DNA of 64,000 bases from Clusia tigrina (GCA_920105625.2 CAKKTE020000165.1:558001-622000), one strand, 5' to 3'; shown: positions 26,224 through 40,468, numbered from the stretch's first letter. Program-made: numbers and translations. The notes: generated from the sequence alone by a model not told the origin.

Positions 26224-29200
26224 TCAAATGGCCCTAACTTCTATACGGAACTTCCTACACCTATCAAAGTTTGCAACGTACAAATGCTTGTAACTTTTTA
26301 CTGGACCGCCATAAAACCTTGAAATTTTGAAACAATAAAGTACTCGAGCCTCTTGGCAATTTAAGCTATCGCTGAAAGCTATGCTACCCTTGAGTCCCAA
26401 ATCAAACACTGATAAAACTTCAACCTTGAAAACTTCAGCCTTGAAATCTTGTCAATTTAAGCTATCGCTCAAAGCTATGCTACCCTTGAGTCCCAAATTA
26501 AACACTGATAATACTTCAAATGGCCCTAACTTCTATACGGTACGTCCTATACCTATCAAAGTTTGCAACATACAAATGCTTGTAACTTTTTACTGGAGCT
26601 TCATAAAACCTTGAAATTTTGTAACAATAAAGTACTCGAGCCTCTTGTCAATTTAAGCTATCGCTCAAAGCTATGCCTCCCTTGAGTCCCAAATCAAACA
26701 CTGATAAAACTTCAAATGGCCCTAACTTCTTTACGGTGCATCCTACACCTATCAAAGTTTGCAACATACAAATGCTTGTAACTTTTTACTGGAGCGCCAC
26801 AAAACCTTGAAAACTTGTAACAATAAAGTACTCGAGCCTCTTGTCAATTTAAGCTATCGCTCAAAGCAATGCTACCCTTGAGTCCCAAATCAAATACTGA
26901 TAAAACTTCAAATGGCCCTAACTTCTATACGGTACGTCCTACACCTTTCAAAGTTTGCAACATTCAAATGCTTGTAACTTTTTACTAGAGCGTCATAAAA
27001 CCTTGAAATTTTGTAACAGTAAAGTACTCGAGCCTCTTGGTAATTTAAGCTATCGCACAAAGCTATGCTACCCTTGAGTCCCAAATCAAACACTGATAAA
27101 ACTTCAACTGGCCCTAACTTCTATACGGAACTTCCTACACCTATCAAAGTTTGCAACATACAAATGCTTGTAACTTTTTACTGGACCGTCATAAAACCTT
27201 GAAATTTTGTAACAATAAAGTACTCGATAAAACTTCAAAAGGCCCTAACTTCTTTACGGTGCATCCTACACCTATCAAAGTTTGCAACATACAAATGCTT
27301 GTAACTTTTTACTGGAGCGCCACAAAGCCTTGAAAACTTGTAACAATAAATTACTCGAGCCTCTTGTCAATTTAAGCTATCGCTCAAAGCAATGCTACCT
27401 TGAGTCTCAAATCAAACACTGATAAAACTTCAAATCCCCCTAACTTCTATACGGTACGTCCTATACCTATCAAAGTTTGCAACATACAAATGCTTGTAAC
27501 TTTTTACTGGAGCGTCATAAAATCTTGAAATTTTGTAACAATAAAGTACTCTTGCCTCTTGGTAATTTAAGCTATCGCTCAAAGCTATGCTACCCTTGAG
27601 TCCCTAATCAAACACTGATAAAACTTTAAATGGCCCTAACTTCTATACGGTACGTACTATACCTATCAAAGTTTGCAACATACAAATGCTTGCAACTTTT
27701 TACTGGAGCGTCATAAAACCTTGAAATTTTGTAACAATAAAGTACTCGAGTCTCTTGTCAATTTAAGCTATCGCTCAAAGCTATGCTACCCTTGAGTCCC
27801 AAATCAAACACTGATAAAACTTCAAATGGCCCTAACTTCTATACGGTGCATCCTACACCTATCAAAGTTTGCAACATACAAATGCTAGTAACTTTTTACT
27901 GGAGCGTCATAAAACCTTGAAATTTTGTAACAATAAAATATTCGAGCCGCTTGGCAATTTAAGCTATCGCTCAAAGCTATGCTACCCTTGAGTCCCAAAT
28001 CAAACACTGATAAAACTTCAAATGGCCCTAACTTCTATACGGAACTTCCTACACCTATCAAAGTTTGCAACGTACAAATGCTTGTAACTTTTTACTGGAC
28101 CGCCATAAAACCTTGAAATTTTGTAACAATAAAGTACTCGAGCCTCTTGGCAATTTAAGCTATCGCTGAAAGCTATGCTACCCTTGAGTCCCAAATCAAA
28201 CACTGATAAAACTTCAACCTTGAAAACTTCAGCCTTGAAATCTTGTCAATTTAAGCTATCGCTCAAAGCTATGCTACCCTTGAGTCCCAAATTAAACACT
28301 GATAATACTTCAAATGGCCCTAACTTCTATACGGTACGTCCTATACCTATCAAAGTTTGCAACATACAAATGCTTGTAACTTTTTACTGGAGCTTCATAA
28401 AACCTTGAAATTTTGTAACAATAAAGTACTCGAGCCTCTTGTCAATTTAAGCTATCGCTCAAAGCTATGCCTCCCTTGAGTCCCAAATCAAACACTGATA
28501 AAACTTCAAATGGCCCTAACTTCTTTACGGTGCATCCTACACCTATCAAAGTTTGCAACATACAAATGCTTGTAACTTTTTACTGGAGCGCCACAAAACC
28601 TTGAAAACTTGTAACAATAAAGTACTCGAGCCTCTTGTCAATTTAAGCTATCGCTCAAAGCAATGCTACCCTTGAGTCCCAAATCAAATACTGATAAAAC
28701 TTCAAATGGCCCTAACTTCTATACGGTACGTCCTACACCTTTCAAAGTTTGCAACATACAAATGCTTGTAACTTTTTACTAGAGCGTCATAAAACCTTGA
28801 AATTTTGTAACAGTAAAGTACTCGAGCCTCTTGGTAATTTAAGGTATCGCACAAAGCTATGCTACCCTTGAGTCCCAAATCAAACACTGATAAAACTTCA
28901 TCTGGCCCTAACTTCTATACGGAACTTCCTACACCTATCAAAGTTTGCAACATACAAATGCTTGTAACTTTTTACTGGACCGTCATAAAACCTTGAAATT
29001 TTGTAACAATAAAGTACTCGATAAAACTTCAAAAGGCCCTAACTTCTTTACGGTGCATCCTACACCTATCAAAGTTTGCAACGTACAAATGCTTGTAACT
29101 TTTTACTGGAGCGCCACAAAGCCTTGAAAACTTGTAACAATAAATTACTCGAGCCTCTTGTCAATTTAAGCTATCGCTCAAAGCAATGCTACCTTGAGTC

Positions 29201-31762
29201 TCAAATCAAACACTGATAAAACTTCAAATCCCCCTAACTTCTATACGGTACGTCCTATACCTATCAAAGTTTGCAACATACAAATGCTTGTAACTTTTTA
29301 CTGGAGCGTCATAAAATCTTGAAATTTTGTAACAATAAAGTACTCTTGCCTCTTGGTAATTTAAGCTATCGCTCAAAGCTATGCTACCCTTGAGTCCCTA
29401 ATCAAACACTGATAAAACTTTAAATGGCCCTAACTTCTATACGGTACGTACTATACCTATCAAAGTTTGCAACATACAAATGCTTGCAACTTTTTACTGG
29501 AGCGTCATAAAACCTTGAAATTTTGTAACAATAAAGTACTCGAGTCTCTTGTCAATTTAAGCTATCGCTCAAAGCTATGCTACCCTTGAGTCCCAAATCA
29601 AACACTGATAAAACTTCAAATGGCCCTAACTTCTATACGGTGCATCCTACACCTATCAAAGTTTGCAACATACAAATGCTAGTAACTTTTTACTGGAGCG
29701 TCATAAAACCTTGAAATTTTGTAACAATAAAATATTCGAGCCGCTTGGCAATTTAAGCTATCGCTCAAAGCTATGCTACCCTTGAGTCCCAAATCAAACA
29801 CTGATAAAACTTCAAATGGCCCTAACTTCTATACGGAACTTCCTACACCTATCAAAGTTTGCAACGTACAAATGCTTGTAACTTTTTACTGGACCGCCAT
29901 AAAACCTTGAAATTTTGAAACAATAAAGTACTCGAGCCTCTTGGCAATTTAAGCTATCGCTGAAAGCTATGCTACCCTTGAGTCCCAAATCAAACACTGA
30001 TAAAACTTCAACCTTGAAAACTTCAGCCTTGAAATCTTGTCAATTTAAGCTATCGCTCAAAGCTATGCTACCCTTGAGTCCCAAATTAAACACTGATAAT
30101 ACTTCAAATGGCCCTAACTTCTATACGGTACGTCCTATACCTATCAAAGTTTGCAACATACAAATGCTTGTAACTTTTTACTGGAGCTTCATAAAACCTT
30201 GAAATTTTGTAACAATAAAGTACTCGAGCCTCTTGTCAATTTAAGCTATCGCTCAAAGCTATGCCTCCCTTGAGTCCCAAATCAAACACTGATAAAACTT
30301 CAAATGGCCCTAACTTCTTTACGGTGCATCCTACACCTATCAAAGTTTGCAACATACAAATGCTTGTAACTTTTTACTGGAGCGCCACAAAACCTTGAAA
30401 ACTTGTAACAATAAAGTACTCGAGCCTCTTGTCAATTTAAGCTATCGCTCAAAGCAATGCTACCCTTGAGTCCCAAATCAAATACTGATAAAACTTCAAA
30501 TGGCCCTAACTTCTATACGGTACGTCCTACACCTTTCAAAGTTTGCAACATACAAATGCTTGTAACTTTTTACTAGAGCGTCATAAAACCTTGAAATTTT
30601 GTAACAGTAAAGTACTCGAGCCTCTTGGTAATTTAAGCTATCGCACAAAGCTATGCTACCCTTGAGTCCCAAATCAAACACTGATAAAACTTCAACTGGC
30701 CCTAACTTCTATACGGAACTTCCTACACCTATCAAAGTTTGCAACATACAAATGCTTGTAACTTTTTACTGGACCGTCATAAAACCTTGAAATTTTGTAA
30801 CAATAAAGTACTCGATAAAACTTCAAAAGGCCCTAACTTCTTTACGGTGCATCCTACACCTATCAAAGTTTGCAACATACAAATGCTTGTAACTTTTTAC
30901 TGGAGCGCCACAAAGCCTTGAAAACTTGTAACAATAAATTACTCGAGCCTCTTGTCAATTTAAGCTATCGCTCAAAGCAATGCTACCTTGAGTCTCAAAT
31001 CAAACACTGATAAAACTTCAAATCCCCCTAACTTCTATACGGTACGTCCTATACCTATCAAAGTTTGCAACATACAAATGCTTGTAACTTTTTACTGGAG
31101 CGTCATAAAATCTTGAAATTTTGTAACAATAAAGTACTCTTGCCTCTTGGTAATTTAAGCTATCGCTCAAAGCTATGCTACCCTTGAGTCCCTAATCAAA
31201 CACTGATAAAACTTTAAATGGCCCTAACTTCTATACGGTACGTACTATACCTATCAAAGTTTGCAACATACAAATGCTTGCAACTTTTTACTGGAGCGTC
31301 ATAAAACCTTGAAATTTTGTAACAATAAAGTACTCGAGTCTCTTGTCAATTTAAGCTATCGCTCAAAGCTATGCTACCCTTGAGTCCCAAATCAAACACT
31401 GATAAAACTTCAAATGGCCCTAACTTCTATACGGTGCATCCTACACCTATCAAAGTTTGCAACATACAAATGCTAGTAACTTTTTACTGGAGCGTCATAA
31501 AACCTTGAAATTTTGTAACAATAAAATATTCGAGCCGCTTGGCAATTTAAGCTATCGCTCAAAGCTATGCTACCCTTGAGTCCCAAATCAAACACTGATA
31601 AAACTTCAAATGGCCCTAACTTCTATACGGAACTTCCTACACCTATCAAAGTTTGCAACGTACAAATGCTTGTAACTTTTTACTGGACCGCCATAAAACC
31701 TTGAAATTTTGAAACAATAAAGTACTCGAGCCTCTTGGCAATTTAAGCTATCGCTGAAAGCT

Positions 31763-31858
31763 ATGCTACCCTTGAGTCCCAAATCAAACACTGATAAAAC
31801 TTCAACCTTGAAAACTTCAGCCTTGAAATCTTGTCAATTTAAGCTATCGCTCAAAGCT
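31763..31858 (+). repeat. 96-bp shortened monomer class (representative)
   Basis: 100 bp are missing compared with the full monomer. At the join, 15-bp words aacttcaaccttgaa and aacttcagccttgaa stand in tandem, followed by atcttgtcaattt. Further left-arm copies start near 1184, 3371, 3467, 4478, 4574, 6628, 8988, 23316, 25110, 26381, 28175, 29969, 33557, 37284 and 40031. Right-arm (inverted) copies lie near 49320, 49810, 51490, 51980, 53450, 54610, 56885, 57835 and 58915. Its length is 3 x 32, which lengthens chance open frames across it. Confidence 0.9.
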
Positions 31859-32534
31859 ATGCTACCCTTGAGTCCCAAATTAAACACTGATAATACTTCA
31901 AATGGCCCTAACTTCTATACGGTACGTCCTATACCTATCAAAGTTTGCAACATACAAATGCTTGTAACTTTTTACTGGAGCTTCATAAAACCTTGAAATT
32001 TTGTAACAATAAAGTACTCGAGCCTCTTGTCAATTTAAGCTATCGCTCAAAGCTATGCCTCCCTTGAGTCCCAAATCAAACACTGATAAAACTTCAAATG
32101 GCCCTAACTTCTTTACGGTGCATCCTACACCTATCAAAGTTTGCAACATACAAATGCTTGTAACTTTTTACTGGAGCGCCACAAAACCTTGAAAACTTGT
32201 AACAATAAAGTACTCGAGCCTCTTGTCAATTTAAGCTATCGCTCAAAGCAATGCTACCCTTGAGTCCCAAATCAAATACTGATAAAACTTCAAATGGCCC
32301 TAACTTCTATACGGTACGTCCTACACCTTTCAAAGTTTGCAACATACAAATGCTTGTAACTTTTTACTAGAGCGTCATAAAACCTTGAAATTTTGTAACA
32401 GTAAAGTACTCGAGCCTCTTGGTAATTTAAGCTATCGCACAAAGCTATGCTACCCTTGAGTCCCAAATCAAACACTGATAAAACTTCAACTGGCCCTAAC
32501 TTCTATACGGAACTTCCTACACCTATCAAAGTTT

Positions 32535-32665
32535 GCAACATACAAATGCTTGTAACTTTTTACTGGACCGTCATAAAACCTTGAAATTTTGTAACAATAA
32601 AGTACTCGATAAAACTTCAAAAGGCCCTAACTTCTTTACGGTGCATCCTACACCTATCAAAGTTT
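32535..32665 (+). repeat. 131-bp shortened monomer class (representative)
   Basis: 65 bp are missing, from inside gtactcgagcc to inside cactgataaaac, leaving gtactcgataaaacttc. Only 'ga' is shared at the two ends. Other left-arm copies are near 228, 2810, 3917, 4828, 6067, 9830, 12311, 13985, 14508, 17578, 20037, 22366, 24160, 27225, 29019, 30813, 36334, 39081, 40875 and 44223. Inverted copies (gttttatcgagtac) are near 45597, 45902, 46917, 47217, 48233, 48759, 50229, 50933, 52400 and 55328. Confidence 0.9.
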
Positions 32666-34355
32666 GCAACATACAAATGCTTGTAACTTTTTACTGGAGC
32701 GCCACAAAGCCTTGAAAACTTGTAACAATAAATTACTCGAGCCTCTTGTCAATTTAAGCTATCGCTCAAAGCAATGCTACCTTGAGTCTCAAATCAAACA
32801 CTGATAAAACTTCAAATCCCCCTAACTTCTATACGGTACGTCCTATACCTATCAAAGTTTGCAACATACAAATGCTTGTAACTTTTTACTGGAGCGTCAT
32901 AAAATCTTGAAATTTTGTAACAATAAAGTACTCTTGCCTCTTGGTAATTTAAGCTATCGCTCAAAGCTATGCTACCCTTGAGTCCCTAATCAAACACTGA
33001 TAAAACTTTAAATGGCCCTAACTTCTATACGGTACGTACTATACCTATCAAAGTTTGCAACATACAAATGCTTGCAACTTTTTACTGGAGCGTCATAAAA
33101 CCTTGAAATTTTGTAACAATAAAGTACTCGAGTCTCTTGTCAATTTAAGCTATCGCTCAAAGCTATGCTACCCTTGAGTCCCAAATCAAACACTGATAAA
33201 ACTTCAAATGGCCCTAACTTCTATACGGTGCATCCTACACCTATCAAAGTTTGCAACATACAAATGCTAGTAACTTTTTACTGGAGCGTCATAAAACCTT
33301 GAAATTTTGTAACAATAAAATATTCGAGCCGCTTGGCAATTTAAGCTATCGCTCAAAGCTATGCTACCCTTGAGTCCCAAATCAAACACTGATAAAACTT
33401 CAAATGGCCCTAACTTCTATACGGAACTTCCTACACCTATCAAAGTTTGCAACGTACAAATGCTTGTAACTTTTTACTGGACCGCCATAAAACCTTGAAA
33501 TTTTGAAACAATAAAGTACTCGAGCCTCTTGGCAATTTAAGCTATCGCTGAAAGCTATGCTACCCTTGAGTCCCAAATCAAACACTGATAAAACTTCAAC
33601 CTTGAAAACTTCAGCCTTGAAATCTTGTCAATTTAAGCTATCGCTCAAAGCTATGCTACCCTTGAGTCCCAAATTAAACACTGATAATACTTCAAATGGC
33701 CCTAACTTCTATACGGTACGTCCTATACCTATCAAAGTTTGCAACATACAAATGCTTGTAACTTTTTACTGGAGCTTCATAAAACCTTGAAATTTTGTAA
33801 CAATAAAGTACTCGAGCCTCTTGTCAATTTAAGCTATCGCTCAAAGCTATGCCTCCCTTGAGTCCCAAATCAAACACTGATAAAACTTCAAATGGCCCTA
33901 ACTTCTTTACGGTGCATCCTACACCTATCAAAGTTTGCAACATACAAATGCTTGTAACTTTTTACTGGAGCGCCACAAAACCTTGAAAACTTGTAACAAT
34001 AAAGTACTCGAGCCTCTTGTCAATTTAAGCTATCGCTCAAAGCAATGCTACCCTTGAGTCCCAAATCAAATACTGATAAAACTTCAAATGGCCCTAACTT
34101 CTATACGGTACGTCCTACACCTTTCAAAGTTTGCAACATACAAATGCTTGTAACTTTTTACTAGAGCGTCATAAAACCTTGAAATTTTGTAACAGTAAAG
34201 TACTCGAGCCTCTTGGTAATTTAAGCTATCGCACAAAGCTATGCTACCCTTGAGTCCCAAATCAAACACTGATAAAACTTCAACTGGCCCTAACTTCTAT
34301 ACGGAACTTCCTACACCTATCAAAGTTTGCAACATACAAATGCTTGTAACTTTTT

Positions 34356-34974
34356 AATGGACCGCCATAAAACCTTGAAATTTTGTAAAAATAAAGTACT
34401 CGAGCCTCTTGGAAATTTAAGCTATCGCTGATAGCTATGCTACCCTTGAGTTCCAAATCAAACACTGATAAAACTTCAAATGGCCCTAACTTCTATACGG
34501 TACGTCCTACACCTTTCAATGTTTGCAACATACAAATGCTTGCAACTTTTTACTGGAGCGTCATAAAACCTTGAAATTTTGTAACAATAAAGTACTCTAG
34601 CCTCTTGGTAATTTAAGCTATCGCTCAAAGCTATGCTACCCTTGAGTCCCAAATCAAACACTGATAAAACTTTAAATGGCCCTAACTTCTCTACGGTACG
34701 TACTATACCTATCAAAGTTAGCAACATACAAATGCTTGAAACTTTTTACTGCAGCGTCATAAAACCTTGAAATTTTGTAACAATAAAGTACTCGAGCCTC
34801 TTGGCAATTTAAGCTATCGCTCAAAGCTATGCTACCCTTGAGTCCCAAATCAAACACTGATAAAACTTCAAATGGCCCTAACTTCTATACGGTGCATCCT
34901 ACACCTATCAAAGTTTGCAACATACAAATGATTGTAACTTTTTACTGGAGCGTCATAAAACCTTGAAATTTTGT
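34356..34974 (+). repeat. Monomers between HOR array and 2747-bp duplication
   Basis: About three full-length monomers, colinear with 20,700-21,300 and with part of the 10-13 kb block (actctagcc, ctctacggtacg, ttactgcagcg marks). Nothing but satellite. Confidence 0.75.
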
Positions 34975-37721
34975 AACAATAAAGTACTCTAGCCTCTTGT
35001 CAATTTAAGCTATCGCGCAAAGCTATGCTCCCCTTGAGTCCCAAATCAAATACTGATAAAACTTCAAATTGCCCTAACTTCTATACGGTACGTCCTACAC
35101 CTTTCAATGTTTGCAACATACAATGCTTGTAACCTTGAAATCTTGTAACAATAAACTACTCGAGCTTCTTGTCAATTTAAGCTATCGCTCAAAGCTATGC
35201 TACCCTTGAGTCCCAAATCAAACACTGATAAAACTTCAAATGGCCCTAACTATACGGAACTTCCTACACCTATCAAAGTTTGCAACATACAAATGCTTGT
35301 AACTTTTTACTGGACCGCCATAAAATCTTGAAATTTTGTAACAATAAAGTACTCGAGCCTCTTGGCAATTTAAGCTATCGCTGAAAGCTATGCTACCCTC
35401 GAGTCCCAAATCAAACACTGATAATACTTCAAATTGCCCTAACTTCTATACGGTACGTCCTATACCTATCAAAGTTTGCAACATACAAATGCTTTATACT
35501 TTTTAATGGAGCTTCATAAAACCTTGAAATTTTGTAACAATAAAGTACTCGAGCCCCTTGTCAATTTCAGCTATCGCTCAAAGCTATGCTACCCTTGAGT
35601 CCCAAATTAAACACTGATAATACTTCAAATGGCCCTAACTTCTATACGGTACGTCCTATACCTATCAAAGTTTGCAACATACAAATGCTTGTAACTTTTT
35701 ACTGGAGCTTCATAAAACCTTGAAATTTTGTAACAATAAAGTACTCGAGCCTCTTGTCAATTTAAGCTATCGCTCAAAGCTATGCCTCCCTTGAGTCCCA
35801 AATCAAACACTGATAAAACTTCAAATGGCCCTAACTTCTTTACGGTGCATCCTACACCTATCAAAGTTTGCAACATACAAATGCTTGTAACTTTTTACTG
35901 GAGCGCCATAAAACCTTGAAAACTTGTAACAATAAAGTACTCGAGCCTCTTGTCAATTTAAGCTATCGCTAAAAGCAATGCTACCCTTGAGTCCCAAATC
36001 AAATACTGATAAAACTTCAAATGGCCCTAACTTCTATACGGTACGTCCTACACCTTTCAAAGTTTGCAACATACAAATGCTTGTAACTTTTTACTAGAGC
36101 GTCATAAAACCTTGAAATTTTGTAACAGTAAAGTACTCGAGCCTCTTGGTAATTTAAGTTATCGCACAAAGCTATGCTACCCTTGAGTCCCAAATCAAAC
36201 ACTGATAAAACTTCAACTGGCCCTAACTTCTATACGGAACTTCCTACACCTATCAAAGTTTGCAACATACAAATGCTTGTAACTTTTTACTGGACCGTCA
36301 TAAAACCTTGAAATTTTGTAACAATAAAGTACTCGATAAAACTTCAAAAGGCCCTAACTTCTTTACGGTGCATCCTACACCTATCAAAGTTTGCAACATA
36401 CAAATGCTTGTAACTTTTTACTGGAGCGCCACAAAGCCTTGAAAACTTGTAACAATAAATTACTCGAGCCTCTTGTCAATTTAAGCTATCGCTCAAAGCA
36501 ATGCTACCTTGAGTCTCAAATCAAACACTGATAAAACTTCAAATCCCCCTAACTTCTATACGGTACGTCCTATACCTATCAAAGTTTGCAACATACAAAT
36601 GCTTGTAACTTTTTACTGGAGCGTCATAAAACCTTGAAATTTTGTAACAATAAAGTACTCTTGCCTCTTGGTAATTTAAGCTATCGCTCAAAGCTATGCT
36701 ACACTTGAGTCCCTAATCAAACACTGATAAAACTTTAAATGGCCCTAACTTCTATACGGTACGTACTATACCTATCAAAGTTTGCAACATACAAATGCTT
36801 GCAACTTTTTACTGGAGTGTCATAAAACCTTGAAATTTTGTAACAATAAAGTACTCGAGTCTCTTGTCAATTTAAGCTATCGCTCAATGCTATGCTACCC
36901 TTGAGTCCCAAATCAAACACTGATAAAACTTCAAATGGCCCTAACTTCTATACGGTGCATCCTACACCTATCAAAGTTTGCAACATACAAATGCTAGTAA
37001 CTTTTTACTGGAGCGTCATAAAACCTTGAAATTTTGTAACAATAAAATATTCGAGCCGCTTGGCAATTTAAGCTATCGCTCAAAGCTATGCTACCCTTGA
37101 GTCCCAAATCAAACACTGATAAAACTTCAAATGGCCCTAACTTCTATACGGAACTTCCTACACCTATCAAAGTTTGCAACGTACAAATGCTTGTAACTTT
37201 TTACTGGACCGCCATAAAACCTTGAAATTTTGAAACAATAAAGTACTCGAGCCTCTTGGCAATTTAAGCTATCGCTGAAAGCTATGCTACCCTTGAGTCC
37301 CAAATCAAACACTGATAAAACTTCAACCTTGAAAACTTCAGCCTTGAAATCTTGTCAATTTAAGCTATCGCTCAAAGCTATGCTACCCTTGAGTCCCAAA
37401 TTAAACACTGATAATACTTCAAATGGCCCTAACTTCTATACGGTACGTCCTATACCTATCAAAGTTTGCAACATACAAATGCTTGTAACTTTTTACTGGA
37501 GCTTCATAAAACCTTGAAATTTTGTAACAATAAAGTACTCGAGCCTCTTGTCAATTTAAGCTATCGCTCAAAGCTATGCCTCCCTTGAGTCCCAAATCAA
37601 ACACTGATAAAACTTCAAATGGCTCTAACTTCTTTACGGTGCATCCTACAGCTATCAAAGTTTGCAACATACAAATGCTTGTAACTTTTTACTGGAGCGC
37701 CACAAAACCTTGAAAACTTGT
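34975..37721 (+). repeat. 2747-bp tandem duplication, copy 1
   Basis: Landmarks are repeated at exactly 2747 bp, including a 3-4 base deletion (ccctaactatacgg, 35247 and 37994), cctacagctatc (37645 and 40392) and cgctcaatgc. The exchange point lies in aacaataaagtactc at about 37721-37736, where a gccacaaaacc monomer runs into an actctagcc monomer. Copies differ at a few bases (for example ggagtgtcat at 36817 against ggagcgtcat). Confidence 0.92.
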
Positions 37722-40468
37722 AACAATAAAGTACTCTAGCCTCTTGTCAATTTAAGCTATCGCGCAAAGCTATGCTCCCCTTGAGTCCCAAATCAAATAC
37801 TGATAAAACTTCAAATTGCCCTAACTTCTATACGGTACGTCCTACACCTTTCAATGTTTGCAACATACAATGCTTGTAACCTTGAAATCTTGTAACAATA
37901 AACTACTCGAGCTTCTTGTCAATTTAAGCTATCGCTCAAAGCTATGCTACCCTTGAGTCCCAAATCAAACACTGATAAAACTTCAAATGGCCCTAACTAT
38001 ACGGAACTTCCTACACCTATCAAAGTTTGCAACATACAAATGCTTGTAACTTTTTACTGGACCGCCATAAAATCTTGAAATTTTGTAACAATAAAGTACT
38101 CGAGCCTCTTGGCAATTTAAGCTATCGCTGAAAGCTATGCTACCCTCGAGTCCCAAATCAAACACTGATAATACTTCAAATTGCCCTAACTTCTATACGG
38201 TACGTCCTATACCTATCAAAGTTTGCAACATACAAATGCTTTATACTTTTTAATGGAGCTTCATAAAACCTTGAAATTTTGTAACAATAAAGTACTCGAG
38301 CCCCTTGTCAATTTCAGCTATCGCTCAAAGCTATGCTACCCTTGAGTCCCAAATTAAACACTGATAATACTTCAAATGGCCCTAACTTCTATACGGTACG
38401 TCCTATACCTATCAAAGTTTGCAACATACAAATGCTTGTAACTTTTTACTGGAGCTTCATAAAACCTTGAAATTTTGTAACAATAAAGTACTCGAGCCTC
38501 TTGTCAATTTAAGCTATCGCTCAAAGCTATGCCTCCCTTGAGTCCCAAATCAAACACTGATAAAACTTCAAATGGCCCTAACTTCTTTACGGTGCATCCT
38601 ACACCTATCAAAGTTTGCAACATACAAATGCTTGTAACTTTTTACTGGAGCGCCATAAAACCTTGAAAACTTGTAACAATAAAGTACTCGAGCCTCTTGT
38701 CAATTTAAGCTATCGCTAAAAGCAATGCTACCCTTGAGTCCCAAATCAAATACTGATAAAACTTCAAATGGCCCTAACTTCTATACGGTACGTCCTACAC
38801 CTTTCAAAGTTTGCAACATACAAATGCTTGTAACTTTTTACTAGAGCGTCATAAAACCTTGAAATTTTGTAACAGTAAAGTACTCGAGCCTCTTGGTAAT
38901 TTAAGTTATCGCACAAAGCTATGCTACCCTTGAGTCCCAAATCAAACACTGATAAAACTTCAACTGGCCCTAACTTCTATACGGAACTTCCTACACCTAT
39001 CAAAGTTTGCAACATACAAATGCTTGTAACTTTTTACTGGACCGTCATAAAACCTTGAAATTTTGTAACAATAAAGTACTCGATAAAACTTCAAAAGGCC
39101 CTAACTTCTTTACGGTGCATCCTACACCTATCAAAGTTTGCAACATACAAATGCTTGTAACTTTTTACTGGAGCGCCACAAAGCCTTGAAAACTTGTAAC
39201 AATAAATTACTCGAGCCTCTTGTCAATTTAAGCTATCGCTCAAAGCAATGCTACCTTGAGTCTCAAATCAAACACTGATAAAACTTCAAATCCCCCTAAC
39301 TTCTATACGGTACGTCCTATACCTATCAAAGTTTGCAACATACAAATGCTTGTAACTTTTTACTGGAGCGTCATAAAACCTTGAAATTTTGTAACAATAA
39401 AGTACTCTTGCCTCTTGGTAATTTAAGCTATCGCTCAAAGCTATGCTACCCTTGAGTCCCTAATCAAACACTGATAAAACTTTAAATGGCCCTAACTTCT
39501 ATACGGTACGTACTATACCTATCAAAGTTTGCAACATACAAATGCTTGCAACTTTTTACTGGAGCGTCATAAAACCTTGAAATTTTGTAACAATAAAGTA
39601 CTCGAGTCTCTTGTCAATTTAAGCTATCGCTCAATGCTATGCTACCCTTGAGTCCCAAATCAAACACTGATAAAACTTCAAATGGCCCTAACTTCTATAC
39701 GGTGCGTCCTACACCTATCAAAGTTTGCAACATACAAATGCTAGTAACTTTTTACTGGAGCGTCATAAAACCTTGAAATTTTGTAACAATAAAATATTCG
39801 AGCCGCTTGGCAATTTAAGCTATCGCTCAAAGCTATGCTACCCTTGAGTCCCAAATCAAACACTGATAAAACTTCAAATGGCCCTAACTTCTATACGGAA
39901 CTTCCTACACCTATCAAAGTTTGCAACGTACAAATGCTTGTAACTTTTTACTGGACCGCCATAAAACCTTGAAATTTTGAAACAATAAAGTACTCGAGCC
40001 TCTTGGCAATTTAAGCTATCGCTGAAAGCTATGCTACCCTTGAGTCCCAAATCAAACACTGATAAAACTTCAACCTTGAAAACTTCAGCCTTGAAATCTT
40101 GTCAATTTAAGCTATCGCTCAAAGCTATGCTACCCTTGAGTCCCAAATTAAACACTGATAATACTTCAAATGGCCCTAACTTCTATACGGTACGTCCTAT
40201 ACCTATCAAAGTTTGCAACATACAAATGCTTGTAACTTTTTACTGGAGCTTCATAAAACCTTGAAATTTTGTAACAATAAAGTACTCGAGCCTCTTGTCA
40301 ATTTAAGCTATCGCTCAAAGCTATGCCTCCCTTGAGTCCCAAATCAAACACTGATAAAACTTCAAATGGCCCTAACTTCTTTACGGTGCATCCTACAGCT
40401 ATCAAAGTTTGCAACATACAAATGCTTGTAACTTTTTACTGGAGCGCCACAAAACCTTGAAAACTTGT
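37722..40468 (+). repeat. 2747-bp tandem duplication, copy 2
   Basis: Second copy of 34975-37721, directly adjacent. It contains one 172-bp, one 131-bp and one 96-bp unit in the same order. The variants cctacagctatc and cgctcaatgc are shared with copy 1 but absent from the main HOR array, so they arose before this duplication. Confidence 0.92.

Larger units (their letters stand above)
22285..34355 (+). repeat. Main higher-order repeat array, 1794-bp unit
   Basis: Landmarks recur every 1794 bp. The 131-bp unit is found near 22292, 24086, 27151, 28945, 30739 and 32533, and the 96-bp unit near 23316, 25110, 26381, 28175, 29969, 31763 and 33557. With the phase set at 22285 the units begin at 22285, 24079, 27144, 28938, 30732 and 32526; one extra 1271-bp unit lies inside 24079-27143. 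6 x 1794 + 1271 reaches 34319. Each unit holds about eight 196-bp monomers plus one 131-bp and one 96-bp unit. Copies differ by only scattered single bases, so homogenisation is recent. The array ends at 34355, where tttttaatgg replaces tttttactgg. Confidence 0.95.
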
